Notes: generated by a model not told the origin, from the letters alone. A stretch of DNA of 64,000 bases from Gemella haemolysans (GCF_012273215.1 NZ_CP050965.1:620001-684000); one strand, 5' to 3'; positions 26,936 to 35,890 are shown, numbered from the stretch's first letter. Numbers and translations: made by a program.

Positions 26936-28369
26936 ATGAGCGAAAATAAAAGTAGTTTAAAAGTTTTAGTTCAAAAAGTCGGTACTGCTCTTTCAAGTAT
27001 GGTAATGCCTAACATTGGTGCATTCATAGCTTGGGGATTAATTACTGCATTATTTATACCAACAGGATGGATGCCAAACGCAAAACTTGCGGCATTAGTT
27101 GCACCAATGATATTCTTCCTATTACCACTATTAATTTCTTATTCAGCTGGTAAAAACGTTCATGATGAACGTGGAGGAGTTGTAGCGGCGATTGCTACTA
27201 TGGGTGTTATTGTTGGAACAGTGACAATTACAGAAAAAGGTTTAGGTGGAACACCAATGTTCCTAGGAGCTATGGTTATGGGACCTATCGCAGCTCACCT
27301 AATGAAAAAATTTGACAAAGCAGTTCAACCAAAAATTAAAACTGGATTAGAGATGTTAGTAAACAACTTCTCAGCTGGTATTCTTGGATTTATCTTAGCT
27401 ATTTTAGGATTCTTTGGAATTGGACCTATTGTTAAAGTTATTACTAATGCACTTAGTGCTGGTGTAGATGTAATCATTAATGCGCATTTATTACCACTTG
27501 CTAACGTGTTTATCGAACCAGCAAAAATCTTATTCTTAAACAATGCGATTAACCACGGTATTTTAACACCAATCGCAACTGAACAAGCATTAAATACTGG
27601 TAAATCAGTTTTATACTTATTAGAAGCTAACCCAGGTGTTGGATTAGGTATCTTATTAGCTTACGTGTTCTTTGGAAAAGGTTCTGCTAAAGCTTCTGCT
27701 CCAGGTGCAGCAATCATCCACTTCATCGGTGGTATCCACGAAATCTACTTCCCATACATCTTAATGAAACCTTCATTAATCTTCGCAGCTATGGCAGGTG
27801 GAGTAAGTGGTACAGCAACATTCCAATTATTAGGTGCAGGTCTACGTGCTCCAGCTTCACCAGGTAGTATTTTAGCAGTACTTGCTCAAACAGCAACTGG
27901 AAGTTACTTTGCTGTAGTAGCTGGTGTAGTAGTATCTACTTTAGTAACATTCGTAATCGCAAGTATTATCTTAAAACGTGATAAAGGTGAAGGAGATTTA
28001 GAATCAGCACAAAGCAAAGTAAGCAACATGAAAGCTGAATCAAAAGGTCAAGACGTAGCAGTTGATACTGCAAGTGAGACTTCTTATGCTGATGTTAAAA
28101 GAATCATCTTCGCTTGTGATGCAGGAATGGGAAGCTCAGCAATGGGTGCTTCTATACTACGTAACAAAGTGAAAAAAGCTGGACTTGATTATGAAGTAAC
28201 AAATGTAGCGATTAGAAATCTAAATGAAGAAAGTGGATTATTAATCGTAACTCAAAACGAATTAACGCCAAGAGCGAAACAAATGAATGGAAAAGCTCTA
28301 CACGTATCTGTAGATAATTTCCTAAACAGTCCAAAATACGATGAAATCGTTGAGAATTTGCAAAAATAG
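26936..28369 (+). CDS. mtlA: mannitol PTS permease, EIICB
   Basis: A 477-residue mannitol-specific phosphotransferase permease without EIIA. Residues 1-340 form the EIIC membrane channel (MVMPNIGAFIAWGLITALFIPTG, GGIHEIYFPYILM is the substrate-binding GIHE motif). A linker leads to EIIB, where C394 in FACDAGMGSSAMG is phosphorylated. It imports mannitol as mannitol-1-phosphate, which MtlD oxidises. AAAGGAG precedes the ATG. It is transcribed from the operator-promoter at 26832, and a hairpin at 28413 separates it from mtlR. Confidence 0.95.
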   Translation: MSENKSSLKVLVQKVGTALSSMVMPNIGAFIAWGLITALFIPTGWMPNAKLAALVAPMIFFLLPLLISYSAGKNVHDERGGVVAAIATMGVIVGTVTITEKGLGGTPMFLGAMVMGPIAAHLMKKFDKAVQPKIKTGLEMLVNNFSAGILGFILAILGFFGIGPIVKVITNALSAGVDVIINAHLLPLANVFIEPAKILFLNNAINHGILTPIATEQALNTGKSVLYLLEANPGVGLGILLAYVFFGKGSAKASAPGAAIIHFIGGIHEIYFPYILMKPSLIFAAMAGGVSGTATFQLLGAGLRAPASPGSILAVLAQTATGSYFAVVAGVVVSTLVTFVIASIILKRDKGEGDLESAQSKVSNMKAESKGQDVAVDTASETSYADVKRIIFACDAGMGSSAMGASILRNKVKKAGLDYEVTNVAIRNLNEESGLLIVTQNELTPRAKQMNGKALHVSVDNFLNSPKYDEIVENLQK

Positions 28370-28412
28370 AAAAATAACTATATAATATTTTGTAAATAGA
28401 GACGGTAGTGTT

Positions 28413-28468
28413 TATGACTTCTTCTTAGATAAGGCGCTATGCATTACTAAGAGGAAGTCATATTTTTA
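28413..28468 (+). terminator. hairpin between mtlA and mtlR
   Basis: TATGACTTCTTCTTAG and CTAAGAGGAAGTCATA form a long stem followed by ATTTTTATT. It probably lowers read-through into mtlR. Confidence 0.75.
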
Positions 28469-28509
28469 TTATTAAAGAAAGTTTTGGATATTTTTTGAAT
28501 GGAGGTCAT

Positions 28510-30492
28510 ATGTTTAACGAACGTGAAAAACTAATATTACAAGTTTTGTTGAAAAATACTGATGAAGCACTTAGTATAAAAGAGATAGCTAAGGCTACAA
28601 AAATAAAAGAAAGAACACTCTATAGAGAGATTAAAAACTTAGAAAGTTCATTAGATCAACTAGGAATAGATTTAAAGAAAGAAAAGTCTAAATATGTACT
28701 AAAAGGTGATTTATCTGAGTTAGATTCTTCACTATTTGAGGCTAGTTTTGAAGATTATGCATATTCAACAGAAACTAGATTGAATTTAATATTATGCTTT
28801 TTAATTTTAAGTGAAGATACTTCGATTAAAGATATCTCTGAGAAACTAATGTTAAGTTATAATACTGTTGCGACTGCAATAGGAACTATCGAAAAGATTC
28901 TGTCTGATTATAAACTGACATTAATTAGAAAAAAAGGTCATGGTATTGAAATAGAAGGTAGTGAGGTAGATCGTAGAGTACTGCTAATTTCATTATTATG
29001 TAACGAAATTAGTGATGAGGAATTTTTCACTAGACTAAATGATCGTAGTATTTTATCAAGTAATCCATTCATAAAATTCTTGAATTTTGACTTTTTAAAA
29101 AAGGTATTTTATCAAAACAAACATCTCGATGTGTTCAAAATTTATACCGATTCTAGTATAAAGAAAGTTCTTATAAGTTTAAATGTAGTTTTTCTTCGAA
29201 TATCATATCCAACTGATATTAAAGAAAATATTACGAAACAAGAATATGATAGTATTAAGTCACTATTAACCGCTTCTAAAGATATTATTGAATTCGATAT
29301 TACAGATGATATAATCCAATTTCTTGTCAAAATATTAAAAACATGTCGTTTAATCGAACAACTTTCATATTTAAATGATAAGTATTCATATACTCTAGTA
29401 TATAAGATAAGCTTATTGATAAAATATGTTTCTGAAAAAATGAATGTGGACTTCATGCAAGATACGAATCTTTCTAGCGGTCTTATTGCACATGTTGAAT
29501 CGGCGATAAAAAGACATCAGATGAATTTAACTGAGGAGAATGATGAATTACAAGATTTTGTATTGAAAAATTACAATGAGTTATATCTTGTAATTAAGTC
29601 AGAACTGTTAGTTGTGTTTGATGAAATTATGTTTAATTCAACTGAGTTAAGTTATATCGTTATACATTTTGCTTCTAGCTATGAACAAATTTATAGAAAG
29701 AACTTTATTCGTGCTCTAGTAATATGTGCTAGTGGAATAGGAAGTTCAAAAATATTGGGTAGTCAGATTAGAAAGAATATTCCTGAAATAAAAAATCTAG
29801 AATATACAATTCCTAGTAAGGTAACTAAATCTTTAGTAAACAATTATGATGTAGTTATATCTTCAATCGAACTGGAACAAGATGTCGATTACTTATTAAT
29901 CCCGACTATACTAAAAGAAAAAGATATAAATTTAATTCGTGAGAAAATATTATCTAGTAGAAGTTTCAAAAGAAATAATACTGTTAAAAGAAAGAATACT
30001 GTCAATATTGATAAACTTAGCAGTGCGTGTCGCATTATTTTGAAGAACACTGAGTATGTTGAAACTGAAAAATTAGATGATTATGAAGTGATATTAGATG
30101 ATATACTGACAAATTCAGCACTGAATATTACTAACAAAGATGAAATTTATAATAGTTTATTAGAAAGACATAATAAGAGTTCAGTAGTTATCCCTAATAC
30201 TAATATAGCTCTTTTCCATACTTTGAATAATGATATCGAAGAACCATTTGTTATTATTAGTTCATTAAGTGATGCTATCGTTATGAAGGATTCAATGGGT
30301 AGTGATCAGAATGTTGATAATTTTATAGTGATGGTCAGTCAAAATCAACAAGAATTTACAGATTTACTTAGTCAGATTAGTATTGCGATATTAGATGATG
30401 AGGTATTTACTAAAGCTTTGGCTAGTAAGAATAAAGATTTTATTCTTACAAAGATTGAACTAATCTTGAAAAATTATATTTTACAGTTATAG
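28510..30492 (+). CDS. mtlR: MtlR, PRD-containing transcriptional activator
   Basis: A 660-residue BglG/MtlR-family regulator. Two N-terminal helix-turn-helix segments (near 16-45 and 100-125) are followed by two PTS regulation domains with His residues, for example VESAIKRHQMN. An EIIB-Gat-like domain has ICASGIGSSK near 413, and a C-terminal EIIA-like domain has VIPNTNIALFHT near 560. Activity is set by PTS phosphorylation according to mannitol supply. ATG 28510 is chosen over the TTG at 28495 because GGAGG lies at 28501-28505, between the two. Target sites are the twin operators before mtlA and mtlF. Confidence 0.9.
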   Translation: MFNEREKLILQVLLKNTDEALSIKEIAKATKIKERTLYREIKNLESSLDQLGIDLKKEKSKYVLKGDLSELDSSLFEASFEDYAYSTETRLNLILCFLILSEDTSIKDISEKLMLSYNTVATAIGTIEKILSDYKLTLIRKKGHGIEIEGSEVDRRVLLISLLCNEISDEEFFTRLNDRSILSSNPFIKFLNFDFLKKVFYQNKHLDVFKIYTDSSIKKVLISLNVVFLRISYPTDIKENITKQEYDSIKSLLTASKDIIEFDITDDIIQFLVKILKTCRLIEQLSYLNDKYSYTLVYKISLLIKYVSEKMNVDFMQDTNLSSGLIAHVESAIKRHQMNLTEENDELQDFVLKNYNELYLVIKSELLVVFDEIMFNSTELSYIVIHFASSYEQIYRKNFIRALVICASGIGSSKILGSQIRKNIPEIKNLEYTIPSKVTKSLVNNYDVVISSIELEQDVDYLLIPTILKEKDINLIREKILSSRSFKRNNTVKRKNTVNIDKLSSACRIILKNTEYVETEKLDDYEVILDDILTNSALNITNKDEIYNSLLERHNKSSVVIPNTNIALFHTLNNDIEEPFVIISSLSDAIVMKDSMGSDQNVDNFIVMVSQNQQEFTDLLSQISIAILDDEVFTKALASKNKDFILTKIELILKNYILQL

Positions 30493-30496
30493 TTAT

Positions 30497-30536
30497 AATA
30501 GCGACTTGGAAATTTATTTCAGGTCGTTATTTTGTT
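30497..30536 (+). terminator. intrinsic terminator of mtlR
   Basis: AATAGCGACTTG and its imperfect complement CAGGTCGTTATT enclose an AT loop, then TTTG. Confidence 0.65.
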
Positions 30537-30614
30537 GTAAAGGAAGTTCATATATAGCGATGTTTTAAAGTGATTTACTGCTGAATTTATTTTTTGGCAG
30601 TATTTATAACTCTA

Positions 30615-30675
30615 TTTTGGCAAAAAGTGTTTCGCCGACTTTGATATTGTTTAGAAGGATAACTAAAGGTATAAT
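30615..30675 (+). promoter_or_regulatory. MtlR-type operator and promoter of mtlF
   Basis: TTTTGGCAAA-N5-TTTCGCC is followed by the same 3' flank (ACTTTGATATTGTT) as before mtlA. TTGTTT (30647-30652), 17 bp, TATAAT (30670-30675). Confidence 0.75.
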
Positions 30676-30720
30676 TAACTTAGAAGAAATAGAACAAGAA
30701 AACTCGAAGGAGAAATGAAG

Positions 30721-31164
30721 ATGAATTTAACAAAAAAAGATATTAGATTAGGACAAGAAATTAGCAACAAAGAAGAAGCTATTAGAAAAGCAGGAGAAAT
30801 CTTAGTAGAAAATGGTTATGTAGATAGCGGCTATATTCCTGCGATGTTAGAAAGAGAAGAAATCGTATCAACTTACATGGGGAATTTTATTGCGATTCCT
30901 CATGGAACAGATGAAGCAAAAAAATCAATTAAAAGCACAGGAATTTCTATTATTCAAATTCCAGGAGGTGTTTCATTTGCTAAACCTGAAGATACAGAAG
31001 ACAAGATGGTATTCGTAGTATTCGGTATAGCTGGTAAAGATGGGGAGCATTTAGAATTATTATCAAAAATAGCAATCTTCTGTTCAGAACAAGAAAATGT
31101 TATAAAATTAGTAAACGCTGCTACTGAAGAAGAAGTTATTACTTTATTATCAGAAGTTGAATAA
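30721..31164 (+). CDS. mtlF: mannitol PTS EIIA
   Basis: A 147-residue EIIA of the mannitol/fructitol family. The phosphorylated residue is H61 in the FIAIPHGTDEAK loop. It passes phosphate from HPr to the EIIB domain of MtlA. An in-frame ATG at 30715 is only 2 nt from AAGGAG; the ATG at 30721 has proper spacing and is preferred. It is co-transcribed with mtlD, 31 bp downstream. Confidence 0.95.
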   Translation: MNLTKKDIRLGQEISNKEEAIRKAGEILVENGYVDSGYIPAMLEREEIVSTYMGNFIAIPHGTDEAKKSIKSTGISIIQIPGGVSFAKPEDTEDKMVFVVFGIAGKDGEHLELLSKIAIFCSEQENVIKLVNAATEEEVITLLSEVE

Positions 31165-31195
31165 TTAAAAATAAAATTAGTAAGAAGGTATTACA

Positions 31196-32344
31196 ATGAA
31201 AAATTTACATTTTGGTGCAGGAAATATCGGACGTGGGTTCATAGGAGAATTATTAAATAAATCTGGATATCACATTACTTTTGTAGATATTAATAAAGAT
31301 GTGGTTAATGATTTAAAACGCCGTGATACATACACTATTAGAATATTAGATGAAAATATCGAAGAAGTTGAACTTAATAACTTTGATGCTTTAAACATTG
31401 CTGAAGAAAAAGAACAACTTTATACAGCAATCGGTGAGGTTGAATTAATTACTACTTCTATAGGTCCGAATGTTCTGCCTATCATAGCTAAAGATATCGC
31501 AGAAGGATTAAAATTAAAAGTAGAGAATAATAATACTAAATTATTAGATATTATCGCTTGTGAAAATATGATTTCTGGATCTGATTTTTTAAAAACAGAA
31601 GTATTTAAACATCTTTCAGAACAAGAACAAGAGTTCGTTAGTAAATATGTAGGATTCCCAAATTCGGCAGTAGATAGAATCGTACCAGCTCAAAAACATG
31701 ATGATGTTCTTCTAGTTGAAGTGGAGAAATTCTGTGAATGGGTTATAGAAGCGGATAAAATTAAAGTAGAAAGTAATAGAAATATTGAACAAGTACACTA
31801 CGTAGAAGATCTTAATCCATTTATTGAAAGAAAACTATTTACGGTAAATACAGGGCATGCAGCACTAAGCTATATTGCGAATTACTTAGGTATTGAGTTA
31901 GTTTCAGATGGTGCTAAACATGCTGATGTAAGAAAAGATTTCATCGCTGTATTAGAAGAAACTAGTGCATTACTTGAGAAAAAATGGGGATTTGATAAAG
32001 CAGAGATGGAAGCTTATAGAAATAAAACAATCAAACGCTTTGAAAATCCACGTATTGTAGATAATGTTTCTAGAATTTGTCGTACTCCTATAAGAAAATT
32101 AGGGTATAATGAAAGATTTATTAAACCTATTAGAGAAACAGAAGAATTAGAATTATCAAATAGTGCTTTATTAAAAGCTTGTTCATATATTCTTACATTC
32201 AAATCTGAAGAAGATGAACAATCAGTAAAACTTGAACAACTAATTAAAGAAAAAGGTGTTATCGAAGCGTTAAGGGAAGTAACAGAATTAACAGATACAG
32301 CTTTATTAAATAAAATTAAAGAAGGTTATGAAAAATTAGTTTAA
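31196..32344 (+). CDS. mtlD: mannitol-1-phosphate 5-dehydrogenase
   Basis: A 382-residue NAD-dependent dehydrogenase starting MKNLHFGAGNIGRGFIGELL, the Rossmann dinucleotide-binding motif of this family. The catalytic Lys is expected in the VNTGHAALSYIANY region. It converts mannitol-1-phosphate to fructose-6-phosphate in the cytosol, finishing the pathway begun by MtlA and MtlF. AAGGTATT is a moderate ribosome-binding site. A terminator follows at 32450. Confidence 0.96.
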   Translation: MKNLHFGAGNIGRGFIGELLNKSGYHITFVDINKDVVNDLKRRDTYTIRILDENIEEVELNNFDALNIAEEKEQLYTAIGEVELITTSIGPNVLPIIAKDIAEGLKLKVENNNTKLLDIIACENMISGSDFLKTEVFKHLSEQEQEFVSKYVGFPNSAVDRIVPAQKHDDVLLVEVEKFCEWVIEADKIKVESNRNIEQVHYVEDLNPFIERKLFTVNTGHAALSYIANYLGIELVSDGAKHADVRKDFIAVLEETSALLEKKWGFDKAEMEAYRNKTIKRFENPRIVDNVSRICRTPIRKLGYNERFIKPIRETEELELSNSALLKACSYILTFKSEEDEQSVKLEQLIKEKGVIEALREVTELTDTALLNKIKEGYEKLV

Positions 32345-32449
32345 TAATACATATTAGTATCTAACTATAAAAATTATGACATGACGTGTATACATAAGAA
32401 TGAAATAGTATGTATTATTAGCAATTGATATATAAAATAATAATCGAAA

Positions 32450-32481
32450 GTCTTTGGAATAGCTGATTCCAAAGGCTTTTT
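32450..32481 (+). terminator. terminator of mtlFD
   Basis: GTCTTTGGAAT and ATTCCAAAGGC pair around AGCTG, followed by TTTTTC. Confidence 0.85.
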
Positions 32482-32522
32482 CTATGTTTGTGAAATTTGA
32501 GTAATATTCTGGGTGTAGCTAT

Positions 32523-32547
32523 TGACATTACTACTAAAAATGGTATC
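32523..32547 (+). promoter_or_regulatory. candidate promoter giving a ~210-nt leader
   Basis: TTGACA near 32523 and TATCAT near 32545 with a 16-bp spacer. The leader to 32765 is long, but I recognise no riboswitch in it; the gap 32345-32764 holds no gene. Confidence 0.5.
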
Positions 32548-32764
32548 ATTGTAGCAAGAGTTAATAATAGATTATAAAATGAAAATATGGTAATGATAGA
32601 GAAAAGGGAATAAGCTTTGTTAAGAATTAATAGGAATTCTTATGAAGTATCCAGTATTAATGGAATACTAAAAAACTATTAATATAGTTAGAAGACGATG
32701 TTTAAAGAGAAATGAAGAGAATTATATTATATATGTATAAAGAAATGTTACAGGAGAGAAATTA

Positions 32765-33457
32765 ATGAAACACAGAAAAGAGAATTTTTTAATAGACAAT
32801 AAATCTTGTATTGGATATATAACTGATGCTGCAAAATACTTATTGATCCAACCTGTTGATGGACATGATATTGAAGTATTGGATAACGAAGTTGCAAAAA
32901 TTCAAGATAATATAGATAAACAATTCTCGCTTATTGCTTTTAAAATAGAGGATTGGAATAGTGAACTTTCTCCTTGGGAAGCCCCTCCGGCATTTGGAAA
33001 TAAATCTTTTGGTTCAGGTGCTAAAGACACTTTAGAATTTATTGAAAGTAGATTTATACCAACGGTTAAAGAAAAATATAATCTAGATAATGATATTAAG
33101 TTTATTCTAGGTGGATATTCTTTGGCAGGTTTATTCAGTCTTTGGAGTGCGTATAAGTCAAATATATTTTCTGGTATTGCTGCCGCTTCTCCTTCTGTTT
33201 GGTTTAATGGCTGGGAAGAATTTATGAATAATAATACACCATTAAGCAACACTATTTACCTAAGTTTAGGTGATACTGAGGAGAAAACGAAAAATAAAGT
33301 AATGTCTGCTGTTGGAGATAATATTAGAAAACAGGAAGAACTATTAAAAAATGATAAAATAAAAACAATATTAGAATGGAATAAAGGTGGGCATTTTAGT
33401 AATTCAGATATACGTGTAGCTAAAGCATTTATTTGGTGTATTGAAAATTTGGGTTAA
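32765..33457 (+). CDS. alpha/beta hydrolase, putative esterase (esterase D-like)
   Basis: A 230-residue soluble hydrolase. The nucleophile is Ser in GGYSLAGLFSLW (about 121), the acid is likely Asp in SLGDTEEKT, and the His is in KGGHFS near the C-terminus. The layout with two Trp-rich segments (WNSELSPWEAPP, SPSVWFNGW) fits the putative esterase family (PF00756). The substrate is unknown. GGAGAG precedes the ATG. It may be co-transcribed with the acetyltransferase 41 bp downstream. Confidence 0.82.
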   Translation: MKHRKENFLIDNKSCIGYITDAAKYLLIQPVDGHDIEVLDNEVAKIQDNIDKQFSLIAFKIEDWNSELSPWEAPPAFGNKSFGSGAKDTLEFIESRFIPTVKEKYNLDNDIKFILGGYSLAGLFSLWSAYKSNIFSGIAAASPSVWFNGWEEFMNNNTPLSNTIYLSLGDTEEKTKNKVMSAVGDNIRKQEELLKNDKIKTILEWNKGGHFSNSDIRVAKAFIWCIENLG

Positions 33458-33498
33458 AATAACTTTAGTTGATAATTAGAGAACTGGAGGAATAATAA

Positions 33499-33966
33499 AT
33501 GAATATTGCATTAGTAAAAGTAACAGAATCTGATATGAAAGAAATATGGGAGATGCAAGTAAAGGCATTTAAGGGTCTATTAGAAAAGTATCAAGATTAT
33601 AATATGAGCCCAGCTACTGAAAGTTATGAGAATGTTTTGAATAAATATAAACAATCTTGGACTAGTTACTATTTTATTACTATAAATAATGAAAAAGTTG
33701 GAGCGGTTAGAGTCATAGATAAAAAAGATGGAAGTAGGAAACGTATAGCACCTATTTGGATCATGCCTGCGTTTAGAAATCAAGGACTTGCTCAACTTGT
33801 TATGAGAGAAGTAGAAAAAATATATGGTTCACATCATTGGCAATTAGATACAATTTTACAAGAACAAGGTAATATTTATTTATATGAGAAGTTGGGTTAT
33901 AAGAAAACAGGTGAGATTGTGAATATAAAAGACGGAATGGATATAGTGTATCTTTATAAAGATTAA
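33499..33966 (+). CDS. GNAT-family N-acetyltransferase
   Basis: A 155-residue protein with the GNAT motif A at about 92-110 (IAPIWIMPAFRNQGLAQLVM) and motif B ending NIYLYEKLGYKKTGE. The substrate cannot be inferred. GGAGG precedes the ATG. It is not closely related to the acetyltransferase at 16977. Confidence 0.82.
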   Translation: MNIALVKVTESDMKEIWEMQVKAFKGLLEKYQDYNMSPATESYENVLNKYKQSWTSYYFITINNEKVGAVRVIDKKDGSRKRIAPIWIMPAFRNQGLAQLVMREVEKIYGSHHWQLDTILQEQGNIYLYEKLGYKKTGEIVNIKDGMDIVYLYKD

Positions 33967-34060
33967 AAATATAGAATTTAACCAGCCTATTTCCTTTCAT
34001 TCTATTCTTTTTCACGTTATAATTAAATTACTATTACTAGAATTTTTTCGGAGGTAACAT

Positions 34061-34822
34061 ATGAATGAAGTTATTAAAACGATGTTAGATCATCGTTCAA
34101 CTCGTAGTTTTGTAAAAGGAAAAGAACTACCTAAAGAACATCTTGAGCAAATTATCGCTAGTTCTAAACAAGGATCTAGCTGGATGAATGGTCAACACTA
34201 TAGTATTATAGTAACAACAGGTGAAACTAAACAACAAATCGCTGATTTAATCCGTGATAAAGCACCTGGTAATGCAGCTCATATTGAAAACTCTGGCGCG
34301 TTCTTACTATATTGTTTAGATTATACTAACATTAAATTAGCGTTTGATATTGAAGGTGGAGAATTTGATATTTCTAATCAACATGAGCCACTACTTATCG
34401 GTACTTTAGATGTTGGTATTGCGATGCAAAATGCTGCATTAGCTGCTGAATCTTTAGGATATGGAATTGTTTATTGTGGAGGAGTAAGAGGCTTTGGAGC
34501 TAAGATTTCTGAATTACTAAATATTCCAGAAAATGCTTTGTTCCTATGTGGATTAAGTATCGGTGTTAAAGATGAAGAGTTATCTACGGAAAAAGTTAAA
34601 CCTAGATTACCAGACGCGGCTAATGTAGGATATAATGAGTTTCCTAAATCAAATGTTGAAGTATTAAAAGAATACCGTCAAACTATGATAGACTTCGCAG
34701 AAGCACGTGAGACAAAAACATGGACTAAGAAATTCGCTGATTTCTATGCACAACCTTCAGGAATAGAAAAAGTAACTAAAGAACTATTAGAAAAAAATGG
34801 TTTTGTGAGTGAGAAGGAATAA
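34061..34822 (+). CDS. NfsA-like FMN-dependent nitro/flavin reductase
   Basis: A 253-residue oxidoreductase of the nitroreductase superfamily. The N-terminal FMN-binding pattern MLDHRSTRSFVKGKELP, the dimer-interface helix MQNAALAAESLGYGIVYCGG, and SIGVKDEELSTEKVKPRLP match NfsA/FRP-type NADPH-dependent reductases. It reduces quinones, nitro compounds or flavins in the cytosol. The start at 34061 has GGAGG 6 nt upstream. A terminator follows at 34841. Confidence 0.9.
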   Translation: MNEVIKTMLDHRSTRSFVKGKELPKEHLEQIIASSKQGSSWMNGQHYSIIVTTGETKQQIADLIRDKAPGNAAHIENSGAFLLYCLDYTNIKLAFDIEGGEFDISNQHEPLLIGTLDVGIAMQNAALAAESLGYGIVYCGGVRGFGAKISELLNIPENALFLCGLSIGVKDEELSTEKVKPRLPDAANVGYNEFPKSNVEVLKEYRQTMIDFAEARETKTWTKKFADFYAQPSGIEKVTKELLEKNGFVSEKE

Positions 34823-34840
34823 AGAATAAGATTAAATTAG

Positions 34841-34880
34841 AAAACCGCTTATGTAGTTTCATGCTAGATAAGTGGTTTTA
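34841..34880 (+). terminator. terminator of the nitroreductase gene
   Basis: AAAACCGCTTAT and ATAAGTGGTTTT form a stem, followed by ATCT. Confidence 0.75.
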
Positions 34881-35019
34881 TCTAACAAACACCTTTTTTA
34901 ATTTTCATATTGTTATCCTTAGATTTTCATGATATATTTTAGATAGTGGAATATAATTATTATTAATGTTTAGTTGCAAATTTATTTTTAGTTTCTATTT
35001 TATAAAGGAGGTTCTTCTT

Positions 35020-35202
35020 ATGAAATATAAAAAATTCAAGTTAACGACTTCTATTTTATCATTAGGTAAATTTAATAACCACATTTTTAGATCTGAACAA
35101 GCTATACAACAATTATATTGGCAAGATAAAGGTATTGACGCATATTATCATATAAGTAAAAGTATAATGAGCTTAAACTACGTATCTTATGTTGTGATTT
35201 AA
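35020..35202 (+). CDS. small hypothetical peptide, 60 residues
   Basis: The frame begins at 34966, but AAAGGAGG at 35004-35011 places the start at ATG 35020. The product opens with a basic segment (MKYKKFKLTTSILSLGKFNN) and continues with aromatic residues (QQLYWQDKGIDAYYH). No signal peptide or double-Gly leader is clear. It ends 2 bp before a small membrane protein gene, so the two are co-translated. Bacteriocin or signalling precursor plus immunity or export protein is one idea; I do not recognise either family. Confidence 0.6.
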   Translation: MKYKKFKLTTSILSLGKFNNHIFRSEQAIQQLYWQDKGIDAYYHISKSIMSLNYVSYVVI

Positions 35203-35204
35203 TC

Positions 35205-35396
35205 ATGCTTAATAAATTTTATAACATAATAAGCTTAATACTTTTTCCTATTTTATACTTTTCTTATATAAAAAACACATTAAAAATAAACATAAATCAA
35301 GATCATATAAAAACCTTTATTATATTATACTTAATAATGATCCTAAGTATAATTATTGAATATTTGTATACTAAGAAAATGAAAAATAAAAAATAA
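35205..35396 (+). CDS. small two-helix membrane protein
   Basis: A 63-residue protein with hydrophobic helices at about 8-24 (IISLILFPILYFSYI) and 34-53 (FIILYLIMILSIIIEYLY), and a basic tail KKMKNKK. The gap of 2 bp after the peptide gene and the absence of its own clear ribosome-binding site argue for coupled translation. Immunity proteins of some peptide bacteriocins have this size and topology, but this is inference. Confidence 0.6.
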   Translation: MLNKFYNIISLILFPILYFSYIKNTLKININQDHIKTFIILYLIMILSIIIEYLYTKKMKNKK

Positions 35397-35460
35397 CAAA
35401 TTAATTTAACAAAAAATAGATGTAAGATAGAGGTCAGATATATAGACGCATAAATAACCG

Positions 35461-35498
35461 CCACATATGTATTTTAATAATATATATGTGGTGTCTTT
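35461..35498 (+). terminator. terminator of the small-peptide pair
   Basis: CCACATAT and ATATGTGG form the base of an AT-rich stem, followed by TGTCTTTTG. Confidence 0.65.
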
Positions 35499-35502
35499 TG
35501 CA

Positions 35503-35605
35503 TAAAAAAAAACACCTATGAAATTTCATAGGTGTCTTGCAGAGCAGAAATTAATCTCTCTGAGAAAGTTACCAGTAGAGTATATATTTTTATATCTCTA
35601 AGATA
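35503..35605 (-). ncRNA. candidate small RNA of about 100 nt
   Basis: On the minus strand a complete transcription unit without an ORF is visible. TTGACA (35635-35640) and TATACT (35612-35617) are spaced by exactly 17 bp. About 70-100 nt later a perfect 24-nt palindrome (ACACCTATGAAA and complement, 35512-35535) is followed by nine T, a textbook terminator. Between them the RNA could form a hairpin CAGAG-AGA-TTAATT-TCT-G-CTCTG and a smaller TATCT/AGATA stem. I do not recognise a known family. The unit is divergent from the CtsR-type promoter of clpB. Confidence 0.6.
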
Positions 35606-35634
35606 ATATTAAGTATAATATATAGTTTAAAGCT

Positions 35635-35640
35635 TGTCAA
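35635..35640 (-). promoter_or_regulatory. -35 box of the candidate small RNA
   Basis: TTGACA on the minus strand, 17 bp from TATACT at 35612-35617. Both hexamers are at or near consensus. Confidence 0.65.
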
Positions 35641-35689
35641 CATAAGGTTTATGAGTTTTTTTTTTTTTTAATTTTTTTCAAAAAAACTA

Positions 35690-35743
35690 TTGTCAAAAAA
35701 GGTCAAACATGTTATAATTTATTTAAGGTCAAAGAAGGTCAAA
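35690..35743 (+). promoter_or_regulatory. CtsR-controlled promoter of clpB
   Basis: TTGTCA (35690-35695) and TATAAT (35713-35718) are spaced by 17 bp. Two CtsR heptad pairs flank them: TGTCAAA-AAA-GGTCAAA at 35691-35707 and GGTCAAA-GAA-GGTCAAA at 35727-35743. Binding of CtsR would cover both the -35 box and the start site; heat releases it. Confidence 0.88.
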
Positions 35744-35890
35744 AAGATAAAACTTAAATATATTCCATAAAACCTTTTAGTTTATTGAGTATTTAAGTGT
35801 ATCTTTTGAAGAGTGGATCTATTTTTAGAGATACTGATCAACGAATAAATGTACCTTTTGATCTAATAATTTAATCAAAGGAGATTTACA

